Source: Symbiodinium kawagutii
Lineage: Eukaryota > Sar > Dinophyceae > Suessiales > Symbiodiniaceae
Direction: 5' to 3'
Length of the DNA stretch: 64,000 bases
NCBI GenBank assembly: GCA_009767595.1
Contig: VSDK01010561.1
Location: forward strand, 143,002 to 207,001
Shown piece after piece: positions 1-12,600 of the stretch. Below the pieces are notes generated by a model. It was given only the letters and a program-made list of their open reading frames with translations. It did not search any database and had not been told where the DNA came from. Each line of letters starts with the position of its first letter. The stretch's first letter is position 1. Made by a program: the position numbers and the translations under genes.

Positions 1-625
1 TCTCGAAGTCCAAGAAGAGCTGGACCACCTCCTCCAGCTTCAGAGCTCTACAGAGCTTCTGTTTCTTGGCCCCGATCCCGGGGAGAGCCTGTTCCACGAC
101 CTCCATGAAAAAGAGATCGTCCTTGAAGATCCAAACGATGCAGTCAGGGGGTGCCCCCCCCTCGCCGCCAGAGGCAGACAGAGGAGGGGCAGAGCCCGCA
201 AGCACACCATCCGCCCGCAAAGACGCCGACAGTGAGGTAGGAACCACTCCCAGAACCGTGCCACCAACAGCTTCCATAGGGACATCCTCCGTGCTCCGTG
301 GAGTCTGGCACGCCTTATCATCCTTGGTCTGCAACTGGGCCATGAGCTCAGTGAGGGAGGCCAACTGTCCGTCCAATGCCTCCCTGGAGACAGGTTCGCA
401 CAGTTCGAACTCAGCAGGGTCTCTGCCCGCCAAGGTCAGGCTGGCAACTTCATCATCCTTGGTCTGCTGTGCAGCAAGGTCCTGTGCTGCCTGCATGTCC
501 TCCTCCGGAATTTCGAGCATCTCGTAGGAGGCGACGGTCTCCACCTCCGGAAAATCCACCATCTCCATATCGGTGGGCAACTCCGCTGCCGCTTCGGGCA
601 TCTCAGGAGTCGAAGATGTCGCCAT
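1..625 (-). CDS. Unidentified protein, N-terminal 208 codons (runs off the left edge)
   Basis: The frame starts at an ATG at 625 and stays open to base 1, with no stop in 208 codons. The predicted start is MATSSTPEMPEAAAELPTDM. The first ~110 residues are acidic and Met/Glu-rich. A Gly/Ala/Ser-rich linker follows, and then a more ordered stretch with Trp, Phe and Leu (CIVWIFKDDLFFMEVVEQA) that looks like the start of a folded domain. I do not recognise the family. The motif QTKDD occurs twice, ~57 residues apart, encoded by an exact 15-base repeat (about 325-339 and 449-463). A relict spliced leader ends 67 bases upstream of the ATG (693-707), so this ATG is the natural start and the gene is probably a processed cDNA put back into the genome. 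It lies in the same orientation as, and just beyond, the last kinase exon found, perhaps inside an intron of that gene. Open frame and leader are seen; retrocopy origin is inferred. Confidence 0.72.
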   Translation of the reverse strand, partial: MATSSTPEMPEAAAELPTDMEMVDFPEVETVASYEMLEIPEEDMQAAQDLAAQQTKDDEVASLTLAGRDPAEFELCEPVSREALDGQLASLTELMAQLQTKDDKACQTPRSTEDVPMEAVGGTVLGVVPTSLSASLRADGVLAGSAPPLSASGGEGGAPPDCIVWIFKDDLFFMEVVEQALPGIGAKKQKLCRALKLEEVVQLFLDFE

Positions 626-692
626 TGCGATAGTTTGAAGGGTGCGGTCTAGCCTAAAGCTTTTTCTCAACCAAAGTGGGCACCCAACCAAA

Positions 693-707
693 CTTGAGCC
701 AAAATGG
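693..707 (-). promoter_or_regulatory. Relict dinoflagellate spliced leader (15 bases)
   Basis: The minus strand reads CCATTTTGGCTCAAG. This is identical to the 22-base dinoflagellate spliced leader after removal of its first part ending in AG, the usual form of a relict leader left when a trans-spliced mRNA is copied back into the genome. It is followed by a 67-base 5' UTR and an ATG at 625. No AG acceptor directly precedes it, so how this copy is now trans-spliced is unclear. Confidence 0.75.
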
Positions 708-721
708 TGAACCATTTTGGC
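698..721. repeat. Short inverted repeat including the relict leader
   Basis: CCAAAATGG and CCATTTTGG form a perfect inverted repeat with a 4-base loop, extended by a further G-C pair. One arm is part of the relict spliced leader. It could form a hairpin, or it could be a fragment of a second leader in the opposite direction. Confidence 0.5.
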
Positions 722-869
722 CATATGATTTTGCAACACATTGCTTGCTCTACGCAAGCTCCAAGCAATAGCAAAAATGTTCCCTCTTTGCAAACCTCAA
801 ATGTCGAGTGCTTCTATTTGATCAGTGTGTGCACCGGTGTTAAACAGCTTTCAGATGCTGTATACAGTC

Positions 870-3800
870 CTGCCATCATTTCAAAGAGCAGGATGCCCAG
901 AGCCCACCAGTCGACCCCCTGGACGAGCGCAAGCTCAGCTTAGAAAAACAGAGAGCAGATCGAATACGTTCGAGGTCGTTCAACTTGTACAGTGCCAGAG
1001 CTGCCTTTCCATGCCCTTTTGACTGAATGATCTCTGGCGCCAAGTACCTGAGATACTGTTGGGGTTATGAGTGCCGGCATGGACTTGCTTTGTCAAATCT
1101 TGTCAACTTGTTCACTGGAAGCCTTAGAGATATATATATATATATTATATGTGTGTATATATATGTATACACATGTCATATTTACATCTTTTACTAAGTA
1201 TTTCTGTTCTCTCACCTGTCCAACACCTGAACAGTGCTAGCACCCTGAGCTTGAAAACAGCTCAGTGGACCAAGACCATTAGCAAGAAATCCCAGAACCT
1301 CTACGAACCATCAGGTTTTTTCCTTCGGAATTGACCACAGTGCCTAGAAACACCGTGGGACTCAGGACAGCTGACAACTGTACAAAGTGATCTATTCTTG
1401 GCAAGAGCAATGACCATGGTTTCAACGTTAAATTCGCATTGTTTGAAGCGCAAAACTGAACATTGAAACCAAACTCCACTGCATGCATCTGCAACCTATA
1501 CTAGTGATATGTATCGAACAATCTCCTGCGCGCATGGCGTGGCCCAAAAGGCAAAACCATCTTCGGACAAAAGAATCAAAATAATTGAGATGTTTCAAAC
1601 CTGGGACCCAAAGTCATCACATCACCACTAAATGTGATCTGAATCTTCCAAAAAACACAGTGTGGAAGCCTGGCAACATTTGTTTTGAGGAACGTTTTTG
1701 ATGGTTTGAACTTGAAATTGGTCCTATTTTGGTGCAACTCAAAAAGCAGTATGCTCACAAGCAGAGCACTCGGGTGTCCCGCAAAGTGTCCAAGTCCTCT
1801 CTTCCACCACCTTGTCATCATGACAATGCCAAGCTTGCAAAATTCAAACGTACCCATTCTTGAAACTGCGTGCGCAGCATAGACACATGTGTGTATATAT
1901 TATTTAAATACATATATACATATATATATATATACTCAAACATGTACAAACTGCACCCTCTGCACATGCAGGAGACAAGCCGAAGTTTCGGCAAAAAAGT
2001 ATTAGCCTGCAGTGTAGGAGATTGTTGTGGTTCTTCCTCATTGGCAGGGGGCATGCCGCGCACGCAAAACTTCTATCAATGTGATGCAAAACTGTTTTCA
2101 AATTGCATGTGTTTGGAAGTATCCATGCACGTTTCAAACGATCGATACCTCGCTGTTTATTTTGTGCCCGTCCATCGATCCATCTATTTGTCGATGGAGC
2201 AATCTATATTTGCTTCATTGCATCTTTCGAGCCTATCAAATCCATCTGATATATCTAATGCATCGAAACTTGCCGATCTGTCGGTTCAAACTATGTTCCC
2301 ATCTGTCTGTATACGTCTCTGAGTCCAAACATGTAATGTTCTATGTAATCTATATCTCCAATCTGTCTATGCGTCCATCTGCCTGTCTGTGTGTCTGTGC
2401 CTCTGTGCCTCTGCCTGTCAAAGCTCTGTTCACCTGGCTGTCCGTCTATTTATCTGTCTATCTAGCTATCAGCCTATCTATACCATTCTATACCCGTATC
2501 CGTAAGATCTATCTATCCATCCATCCATCCATCCACCCACCCATCCATCCATCCATTCATCCATCCATCCATCCATCCATCCATCTATCTATATGTCGTT
2601 CGTGTTTATCTAGCTAATCATCTAGCTATTCCGGTCATATTCAATCTGTCAGTCTATCCGCCGGTATATCCATCTATGGCTTTCTGTCTAGTTTCCGGTT
2701 GATCTATCGATACATCTTGGCACGAGCATGTATCCCGCTATCCGTACAAGTTCCCTCTTAGGCCCCTCTGTCTGACGTATGTGTTTGCAGGTTGCAGGGT
2801 TTTACGGGCTGCAGGATTCTGCTAAATCTAGACAGCTTTTCGCATGATAGTCATTCACACGGAGTCCTTGCTTCAAACGAACTTGCATTTTGTAGCGAGG
2901 TTTCTGTTCTGCTGAAAGTGGTAGCCATAGCGAAGCTAATACAGCAATCTCAAAGCAACCCCAAAGCATTAATGAAACACTGAAAGCTCGGAAACAAATT
3001 TCATTCCTGTCTGGGAAATAGCTTCTCAAAAGCGAATTCTTCAACCATTTGACCTTCCAAAAAATCAAACGACGCCAGCTGGCACCAGCATCCGGGCTCC
3101 ACCTGCCAACGAAGGTTGGACGAGCATGGCAGCAGCACCAAAGTGCAATCTGTCGCACTTGTCATTTCCTTCACCGCTTGAGCTCCGAAGCGCGCTTTAG
3201 CAATGTGGCCACACCCCGCGGCGCCAATCTGTACCCGAGCTCAAGAGCACAGCCTGAGCCATCTGCGGACAGCTCCCGCACAACCGGCACTCCAAAGTGG
3301 TACAGATGCAGCACAGCACCAGCGCGACAGGGGCATCAAACAGCACCGGCACCGCTTCACACAAACTCTGGTTGGCAGCTGCCGTGGCACCAGGTGGGCC
3401 CCAAAGCGCGCACTCTTCCTATTGAGGCACCCGGCTGCAGGACAATAATTCAGATGTTGGACTTACAAAATTGCGGTTATGCATTTATCTACTGTATTCA
3501 TTCATTATCTATTTGTTATCTATATATTCATTCATTCATTCATTCATTCATTCATTCATTCATTCATTCATTCATTCATTCATTCATTTGCACATTCATT
3601 TACAGTATGTGCATATATAAATTTACAGTATGTGCAAAAACATTTTGTATGCGAAAGAGCCTTCAAACGCATGTGCTGTACTGGTCACTCGAAGAAATAC
3701 CTTTGGGAAAACCGTCCGCACCTTTGCGAAGCCAAAGTCAGTCAGCTTCACATGTCCTTCGCAATCCAAAAGCACATTCCTTAGGAACTCAGGGAACGGT

Positions 3801-6800
3801 GCTGACAGAAAGGCGGGCACCACACGAAGGCTATGGCTGGGGGAAGAGCGAGGAGATGTGCAGAGGGGGGTCACAGAATGATATTTTTTCCGGAAAGGAT
3901 GGTTGAAAGAAAAAGGATGGTATCCAAGAAGTTGAAGTCAGAAGACTCCGGTAGAACTCAGAAATGACACTGCAATGACCCTTAAAAAACACATCGGTGC
4001 CTCCAACAAGCTAATAGGATATCGCCTTCAATGGTCACGTAATAAGCAAAGGTATCCATTGTGCTGCAACAATGCAACCATACAATGCCATGCAACCCTC
4101 TCTTGGAAGCTTGGAACCTTGCCGCAAAGCACACCGGAAACGTTCCTGGAACCCGTTGAGGAATCAGTAGAACTTTCCCTTTTAGCAACCAATGCAATTA
4201 ATTGAACCTCCCAGCCCTTAACCTTTCAGGTTCCTGTCTGGGACCGAACCTGGTAGTCCTACCATGTCCACAGGACCAGTGAAACCTCGTAACCGTGGAA
4301 TCCCTACGCTTGAACCCTGGAGTCTTGCAACCTCGCAACCCGTCGAAACACTTGAACGTTGGAGCCAAATTTACCCTGGAATCTTGCAACCCCAAAGCGC
4401 TAGATCTCTGGAACTTTGCAACCGTGCCATTTAGCCCTTCTTTGAACCTTGTCACCCAGAACCATGCAACGGCTTCGCCCCTCTACCAATATACCCAACT
4501 GTCAAGGACATAGTTTTGACTCTGTTCGAACAAAACGTGCGATTTGGAATATACGTTCTATAGAACGTTGATATACCTACAGTAATGTTCTTTGTCAGTT
4601 TGCTGCTGACTTTGAGTCGTTTTGCTACGGTTTCTGTTCCATTTCCTATCGAAAACACACGTTTGCTGGTCTGCGTAAGATGTTTGAAAAGTCAGTGAGT
4701 TGTGACAAATTGGCACAGTGTCCTCACTCCAACACTTGTCTCATGGCCCTTGGGTTGCATCCAGACTTCTCAGGCTTCAGGTCACGATACACGACATGCA
4801 GGCTATGCAAGTACCTTAGCCCATTCAGCCAACAACTGAACTGAAGACCTACTGCTTTTTGTCCAGAAACGCAGTTGAAACGAGCACAACAAAGTTGCAA
4901 TTCAAACAGGTCAACTTTGGACTGACTTGATTTTCGGCTGAAAACAATGAGCAGCGCACCCAAATACCAGTACAATCTCCTGGGCAGCGGCTGTCCACTG
5001 AAGGAAACCATAGCGCGAATTGTCTCAGCCATGAGCTACTTCCCAAGATTCAGATATATGTCGCATATTCCGCGTTCTATTCTTGATTCCTCATGGATAC
5101 ATACAACAGACTGTCAAGAAACCCAAAAGAACACATATGTTCCATTTCCCTGCAGGTGGTATCGAAGGAGGTGACGCTGGTCTGCGGTATTTGAACGTTG
5201 TAATTGTTGCAAAACAAATTCACGCATGGGCTATTGCAGTAAGGGGAAAGCATGAGAAACGACTCTTGTGCATAGGAGAAAAGTTATGCAAATTTCAAAT
5301 GATACAATAAAATGATTTATTGCTGTAAGCTTTCAAGCAGCGACTAGATCCGTGCCGGTGAAAACAATCGGAAAGTGAGGAAAAAATATTACTCCCTCAC
5401 CTCCCTTCCACCTTCCACCCCCCCTTCCCCTCATGAGAAACTCCCTTGCACAGGCCCCAATCCAATGCTGCAAATTCATGCAAATTCAAAATGCTCGCTG
5501 GAAACTTCTGTTGAAAGCTGTAGCCTGCTCCAAGTGAAGACACACCAATCACTGATCCCCAGCCATCAGTCTTTTTTCTGAGCCATGTGATGCATGGATG
5601 TCCATGGATAATACAAAAGACCGCTTGCCTCTCCAATGAGCATAACTGACCTTTTTTGTGCCTGCCCCTGTCGGTATTTTTACCTTGCCGTCACTTAAAA
5701 AGTGCTGAACTGTTGCTTGGTTCCAATGACTTTGCCTTGTAGCTGCTACAGGAACAACCCAACCAAAAAACAAAATTATTCTGTTTTGGCGGAAAAAATG
5801 GTCGCCTTTGACGAAAGAATCAAGATGCAAAGGCCTACACGGTGGCTCGAAGAACCCGCGGGGGTGTGCGTTGATGTATGTGTCCTTGAGTGCTTCTGTG
5901 TATCTGCAATGTATGTAGGTACATTCGTGTGGACATCTGTCCGTATGTATGCATAATGTCATGCCGTGAGTACGTGTGTATAGTCTTCCGAGATACCGTG
6001 GAGGCCATAGAGAAATGTATTTCCATGCCTTTTGGATCTTTATAAGGTCTCTATATATCTATGTATGAAAGCATGAGTAGACATATGTGTATTTTTCTCA
6101 CATATATATACATATTTATATACACGTGTATATAGGATACATATCTTATGTAACTTTTTGGGGGGCTGCAAAAGATAGGTGTTCGATACCTGGGTCTCCC
6201 ATGCGATGGTTTTGGGAAAGTTTTGCATGCCCTCGTCGTTGACACCTACGGTGTATCCTAATGAGTTGAACATGACTATTGCATACATTGCATACTATTG
6301 CATCAAACAAAACCATGGGTCCTAATTATACTCCGATTCACTGTGAATAAAGGAGATTGTGTTTCTATCTCATTGTGTTCTCTGCATTTTGAACTGTCAC
6401 CGGATGTCCACTGGTCAAAAGCACCTTTGACTGGACAGAAATCGCAGAAACTTTAAAAAATCATCTTGACCGCCAGGCTTCCGAGGTGTAAAAGCGAACA
6501 TGCTCATTGGGAAGGCGACCCTCTCTTCTCAAGTACCTGGTTCATAGTTTCAACTTTTGTCAAAACAAAACAAAGTGAAAATACACTATATGGACGGTCT
6601 AGACTTCAGGAATGTCAATCTCAACAGAATTAAAGCAGTGAAGAGGATGGAACCAGGGTCACGAGAATAACTCTCCTCCGTTTATGTATTCAAGGAGCAT
6701 GAAGAGCCGCTTTTCATCCTACCAAGAAAAAAAGGAACAGAACTATGGCTATGGAATGGATGGTAAATGCCACAGCCGCAAATAGCAAATGATCTGATAC

Positions 6801-7146
6801 AGAGTACACACAACCTGAGGTGTCGTCAATGCCATGCCTGAAATGCACCGAGCAGATTCACGATAAAGGGATGTTCAATCATCGACATGATCTGCTTTTC
6901 TGCTTTCACATGTTCCACCTGTGCCACAGATTCGAAAGCAGGGACATCTGAGACAACAAACGACGACAGAACTTTCATCTAAATGACATCCTACAACTTC
7001 ATCGAAGTCCGAAGAGATTGAAGATGTTCAGCCTACCAAATCGAAACAAATTGGCATCGACACAACAGCGCACAGCGGCGATTTGCATCGCCTGCTTCAG
7101 TCGAATCACATCCCCTTTGCGAAGGATCTTCAGGGCCATTGGCGAC
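870..7146 (-). CDS. cAMP-dependent-type (AGC) protein kinase catalytic domain, nine exons, both ends missing
   Basis: Ser/Thr kinase catalytic domain, closest in motif pattern to PKA catalytic subunits. Exons read from the minus strand: 7092-7146 ([10 protein letters not shown], subdomain II Lys), 6838-6918 ([11 protein letters not shown], helix C Glu, then HPFIVNL), 6663-6718 (hinge, [11 protein letters not shown]), 6479-6536 ([15 protein letters not shown]), 4770-4840 ([15 protein letters not shown]), 3722-3779 (NVLLD, TDFGFAK), 1770-1810 ([11 protein letters not shown], with the Thr that PDK1 phosphorylates in PKA), 1005-1047 ([14 protein letters not shown]) and about 870-918 ([14 protein letters not shown]). 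Codon phases match across junctions except exon 4 to 5, where the acceptor is uncertain and about three extra residues appear. Donors are GC, GC, GT, GC, GA, GT, GT, GC and probably GA; acceptors are AG|G. All catalytic residues covered here are intact. I could not find the glycine-loop exon above 7146, nor the PPF exon and the end of the C-lobe below 870. Introns run from 86 to ~1900 bases and hold microsatellites. Confidence 0.92.
2130..2720 (+). repeat. Tetranucleotide (ATCC/ATCT) microsatellite within a kinase intron
   Basis: Nearly pure ATCC units at 2514-2590 sit inside a longer zone of degenerate four-base repeats (TCTA, TCCA, TCTG). It lies in the intron between the DFG exon and the TLCGTPE exon. 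The open plus-strand frame here (SIHPSIHP) is a by-product of the repeat. Confidence 0.9.
3516..3600 (+). repeat. (ATTC)n microsatellite in a kinase intron
   Basis: About 16 nearly perfect ATTC units at 3526-3588, about 120 bases downstream (in gene sense) of the DFG exon. Confidence 0.95.
4200..4460 (+). repeat. Degenerate GGAACCT/GCAACC-type minisatellite
   Basis: Spaced degenerate units such as GAACCTGG, TGCAACC and CTGGAA recur across ~260 bases in the kinase intron between the HRD-like and DFG exons. The same word family forms larger arrays near 10.2, 44.5, 46.9 and 59.8 kb. Confidence 0.5.
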
Positions 7147-7149
7147 CTG

Positions 7150-9340
7150 GAAGCTTTGTCAAGGCACGGAGCAAGCAATCCAAATTTCGGAGTCCCACAC
7201 ATGAACCCAGATACACGGGTCTAGCTATGTGTGAGCTCGGCAATCCTTCAGACTCTTGTTTCATCCTTCATTGTCCTTCATTCCATGTTCAATTCTTTCA
7301 TTCACCACCAGGGACCCCTGTACCTCTAACATCTTTGTGGGTATGTTCCGACTGTGCTCTTCAGTTCCATTCAAAACCGCCTCCACTAGCGATAGTTTGC
7401 GAGAAAAACAGAGCGATTTTGGCGGTGGAAATCACATGACATCAAAAACTGCATGTACTGAAAATAATGCAGTACGAGTCATGGATTCGTCAACGCGTTT
7501 GTTTCGTTTTGTTTCCAGGCCTGTCGATGCTCCCTTTGATCTTGACGACTCGCACGCGACTGAACGTGCCTTTTCCTACCTAAGATTCTTTCAAAATTCA
7601 AGCGTATTCAAATGTATTCAATCTGTTCTGAGATTGAGATGCCCAAGGGAACTAAATTTCTCTGTCTTGCTGTGGCTGTGGAACTTGCTGTGTCGTAGAG
7701 CTCGAAATCACTGAAAGTCCACGTTTTCCCAGCCATAGCCTTCGGTCCCATGGAAATGCCATTTCGCGAAATATGATTCCTACAGGAAGCCTAGGCATTG
7801 AAATGCATTGAATGTATTCCTGTTGGATTCGTATGATCCAGTCCTTCAATTGGGAGATGGGAACAGATTTGGCTCCGCTGGCATCCTGCAATTTGCAGCT
7901 ACCGAAAAACTGAAAAGCCTTTGAATTCAAATCACCTTGCACTGCCTTGCGCGTCACTATATACATCTGCCAAATCTATCCAAATCTCCTGTGCATCATC
8001 TTTCCCGTACCTGTTCCAAAGCACTTCCCAATTCGACACATTTCGAAAGGCGCAAAGGAAAGCTTTGCTGGCAGGCGTTGATTCGGGTCACCCCTTCTTC
8101 ATCTCACGCCCTGTCATGCTGCGAACAAGAAAGGATTCACTCTTTGACATTCAGAAGTACAGTAGCTGGTCACGAATGTGGCAATATGAAAGTCATTCCA
8201 AAATCACTATGCGAGCTCTTAACTTTGAAAGCCATGGATGGTTCACCAAAGGAAGTGATTCGTCGGTTTGGGTTCCTTTGTGATACAAACGTCTCAGCAG
8301 AAACCACACACTGCCACTGTCGGCCTGGAAGCAACACCGAAGCATTGTTGAAGTCATGGGAAGCTTCAACATCCAAACCACTGAAGAGGGCACTACATGA
8401 CACTAAGCATAACATAAGGACAGCACATGATAACATTACGATTTGTGCATTGTTCCTTTTGACACATGGTTGGAAGGGATCTTTGATACACTGAATAAAT
8501 AGTCCGATATGACGTGGTTCAGACCTGACAAGAATTCCAATACGAAGCCATGAGATGCTACAGTTAGCGACAGTGCAAGTACATGTTGACGTTGCTTCAA
8601 ATGACAAGTTGCAATACCTAGAGCCCAAACTCGCAGCAGGCAATAAAGACAACCGCGCATCTAAAGAGAGCGCAAATCTGGGTGAACCCCACCACCAAAA
8701 GCAGGTTGTCGTGAAATGCTTCATAAAAGGCAAAGCAATTGTGTGAACCTCACCTCCAATGCGCGTTGATTTTGTTCAATCAAAAGGAGAGTCCCAGCGA
8801 GCTTCTTGCGTTGAAGGGCTCCACCACCACTTCTTACCTAGCCGCTTCTCAGTCTTGAGATGTCTTGAGGCTAACAAGATTCAGCCACTCAAAGTGGTCC
8901 AAGTGAGCATCGATTCTTGTTCTGTACTTCCTGTTGAACAAATGGAGAGTATCCAGAACCATCTAAACATGCTGACTGAACATATTTCTTAGCTGTCTAT
9001 TCATTGTACATAGTATCGAACACGTGGCTGCCACAACCCCGCCTGTATTGGGATCCACGTACTCTTCCCAGTCCTAAACGCACATCTTTGCACCGCTTTG
9101 TGTTCCAGACATGCTGTGCAGTTGCACCTTCTTGACCTCCAACGATGGCACCTCGTTGTGTACCTCGCACTCGGGGCTCCTTTGGGGCTCCATTGGGGCT
9201 GCTCCATTCACAGCCGTTTGATTCCACGACTTAGTCACGACTTGTCACATGGCGCACCCAGGATGGGATCGTCTTTGAGGTGCCTCCCAGCAACGCTCTT
9301 TCCAAAGAAAGAAAATACATGAACATCACAAACTCAATAA
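7150..9340. other. No gene recognised (upstream of the kinase exons)
   Basis: This is where the 5' part of the kinase gene should lie. I looked on the minus strand for a Gly-x-Gly-x-x-Gly loop exon and did not find a convincing one. The 187-codon minus frame at 8170-8733 starts at TTG, has low-complexity Cys/Ser content and resembles no family I know, so I left it out. Confidence 0.4.
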
Positions 9341-9620
9341 AATAAAAAAATATAGTAAATAATTAAATAATATAGTATATAAAATATAATAGTATATATG
9401 TGTATAGATCGAGATATCTTATTTGATCCGTCCGATCCATTCCTGCCTCGTCCAGCTCCACGAAGCAACTCTTTTGACCGCCCCGTTGCAAAGTCCTCTG
9501 AGAGAGTTGCATTCAGAGAAACATAAAGAGAGAGAAGAGAGAGAGAGGAAGAGAAGAGAGAGAGAAAGAGAAGAGAGAGAAGAGAGAAGAGAGAAGAGAG
9601 AAGAGAGAAGAGATATGTGG
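9340..9620 (+). repeat. AT-rich tract followed by a GA-rich purine tract
   Basis: 9340-9400 is almost pure A/T. 9516-9615 is a GAGA/GAGAAGA array with hardly any pyrimidine. Frames through it (EERERKRRERE, or SLFSLLSS on the other strand) are repeat artefacts. Confidence 0.9.
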
Positions 9621-9639
9621 GAAGATGTGGGAAGAGGTG

Positions 9640-12600
9640 TGAAAAGAGTCCAATGCTGATGACCACGCCTCAGCTCCTCCAGCAGGCAATTGCAACAGCC
9701 TTATGGCTCGGGCAGCTCAAACAGAATTCAATGAGATCCCGAAACCTCAAACTTCTCTATACTCTTGCACATTTATATCTATATATTTGCATACATCTGA
9801 ATATATCAATCTTATATGTTATATTATTTACACTCAAATCATCTTCTAAGCCATTCCCGCCCCTTTCCTCGACTTGAATTGAATGCTACTCTATGTGTAA
9901 CAACAAGATTGTAACAACCTGGGTTTTGCAGGGTGTTTCGAATTGTGGGGTGCTTGAAGCGATGAATGTATGGTGAATTTTGCTGTTGAATAATTGTGTA
10001 ATGCAGCTGGACTCTATCCTCCATACAATGGAATGTTTGCGCTCCATATTGCGGGTGCGTTGAACGACATGGGTTTCTTTCCTTGCAATTTTCTGACGGC
10101 AAGATTGCTCCAAAATCACAGGACCTGGCCGTTGCCCTCTTTGCAGCGTCTCCGACCCTGAAACTCTCAATGACAAGGTTCCTGCGAAACTTCCTGGAAT
10201 GTCCACAGAACCACCTTGAGTCGTGATACAACCTTGGATCCACGAACTTTCAACCACTCCAGGAACCCTGTGGTTTCCAAAGCCTTCGCTCCCTGAACCT
10301 TCCCAGAACAGTGGTTCGGAGTTGAACCTCTGGGAACCTCGAGGGAACCAGGCTGTGACATGTCGAAGCGGCTGAGATCCCAAATTTTTGCTTCTGTTGC
10401 CATGACACAACTTTCAAGAACTACAAAGGGAAAAACTTTGTCAACAAAGAAACGCGCAATTTATTCCAAATTCCAAATTTTCTTCCAAATTTCATTTCAG
10501 ACAGATTCCCTCCATGCAAAGTGCAAACAAAAATTCCCTCAAACCTGCAGCACTCGTTCACCTTGAATCCTCAATAGACTCAATAGTCATGGTTCCCCAC
10601 CCTGATGACCAAATGAACCCCAACCTTGCGTTGCAAAACCGATCCACAAGCGATCTAAATCCCCCAAATTAAACTCGTAGAAGTATGGCACAATATGGCA
10701 AACCCACGTGGATTTTCCACTCCGCAGGTTGATCCAAGACTTCAAATAACAAATCCATCCTCCGTTTCGTTCCCAAGACTTCAAATGGTTCAACTGGTTC
10801 CACTTCCAAAACCTTGGTGAACCGCCTGAGAACCTTGGGCCCCAAATCCACAAGGAATGCTCAAATCGAACTGCTTTAGGATTGAACAGGATGGAACAGG
10901 TCTGGAACACGATGGAACAGGATGGACCAGGTGTGGGGCAAAAATTGGTATATGTTTGGGCGCACAAAATGGGAAGCAACAAATTGCATCAGAATAAAGA
11001 ATTTTGGTGCAATTGATTGACATCTCTAATGGGATTGCACCAGTGGCATTATGTGTTTGGCGTTCTGATCAAGGCATTCATATGACACTGTATAAGTAGA
11101 GGCAACATGAGGCATTCTGCTTGGCAACTTCACTTGTTTGGTGCTGTTTGTTTGGGGAGGGGGGAGGGCTTTGGCAGTCTAGGTCCTGACTGCGGCGAAT
11201 CTCTGAAGCTCGGTCAGATGCTGTCAGCAGGGTACTCACAAGGTACGACTCACCAATCCTTTAGTGCAAGGAGACTTTGTGTATCTTGATGCTCATTTCA
11301 ACATCTTGGTACGACAAACTCATTGAGCTCAGAGAGATGGACTTTCGAAGTCAAGAGATGTCAAGAAATGCCAAGAAATCTCAAGAGATGTCTTTTGAGT
11401 CCTGGGAAAGGAGCGGTACCCACAGCACCATCCGAGGAGGTTCCGTCCTTTGACACACGTTGATGCTCAGCTGCTGGAGCCAAGCGACTCGTCTTTCGCC
11501 GCCGTGCGCATTTCAAGAAGAATTGCAAACTGAAAGGACAAAATGAGGACACTGAGAAGGGAGGACTGAAAGAAAATTGAAAGAAAGGGAGGACTGAGAA
11601 GGATGTGAGGACATGAGGCAAAGGCAGAATCGAAGTCTGCGTTTGAAACACGCCAGCTGAGAATTTGTTTGGCAAACGCGCTGTGGTAACTGGCCTGTTG
11701 GACATGTGGAATAACTTCAGCAGTGGATCATGAACCAATCAGGAACAACTGCCTGGAAAGTCATTATCTGACAACGCCCAAATCACTGCTCAGAAGCTGG
11801 TTACATGTGGGAGAAACGATTGCAAGGTGCTGAAAACACAGATGCAACGGATCGCCCTGCAGGATCATGTGCTTCGAGTCACAGTGACTGGCAATTCCTG
11901 CGTGCCATCTTCAATTGAACTTGAGACTTCGGATGCGAAAATGTAAACGGTTTTCATGCTCTCAGCTGACATCTCTTTCATGTTGGACAGTTTCTGCAAC
12001 GCAGAGGACTTGGGTAAATTTAACCCTAGTTGGACGGTGAAAACAAACTACATACAGTCATACAGCAAACTACCATGTTGGAGGAATAGGGCATGGACAG
12101 TCCATGGCGCAATCTCATGTCACCACTGGCAGCTGTTGCCCATGCAAGCAACGTGACAGGCGGACAGTGCAGAACAGCGCGGCCACAGATCAGACATCAA
12201 AAAGGAAAGATGAAAACAAAATCACATTCACAACTATGTAAATACATGCACAGAAACGCACCTGCACGCAAACACAGAAACCAAAAAAAGGACAAACAAA
12301 CATCAAACGAACAAACACACACACAACATCCATGTGCACACACAAACACATGCATGATTGAGGGGTGGACAGACTGGAGGTATGAAGACATCAGGAGATA
12401 TAGATAAAGAAAGTGAACAAAAGAAAGTGCGCAAAAGAAAGCGAGAGAAGAATCGATATCTATATAAGTGTTTTTCAATGTATTCTGAACCTAAATATTT
12501 ATAGCCATATATACACAATGTATGTCTATGTATGGGCGTAAACAAATTCCCACACATGCAGACCAAAAAACAAAGAGGCACAAAGAGAAATAGAACAATG

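Noticed and set aside
2027..2617. 196-codon plus frame ending in [11 protein letters not shown]
   Set aside because: Lies in a kinase intron and is driven by ATCC repeats.
8170..8733. 187-codon minus frame
   Set aside because: Starts at TTG, Cys/Ser-rich, no motif; length is not exceptional for a 64-kb window.
10180..10410. A Gly-rich GSGSEGFGNHRV stretch on the minus strand resembling a kinase glycine loop
   Set aside because: Spacing does not fit Gly-x-Gly-x-x-Gly-x-Val and it lies in GGAACC repeat words.
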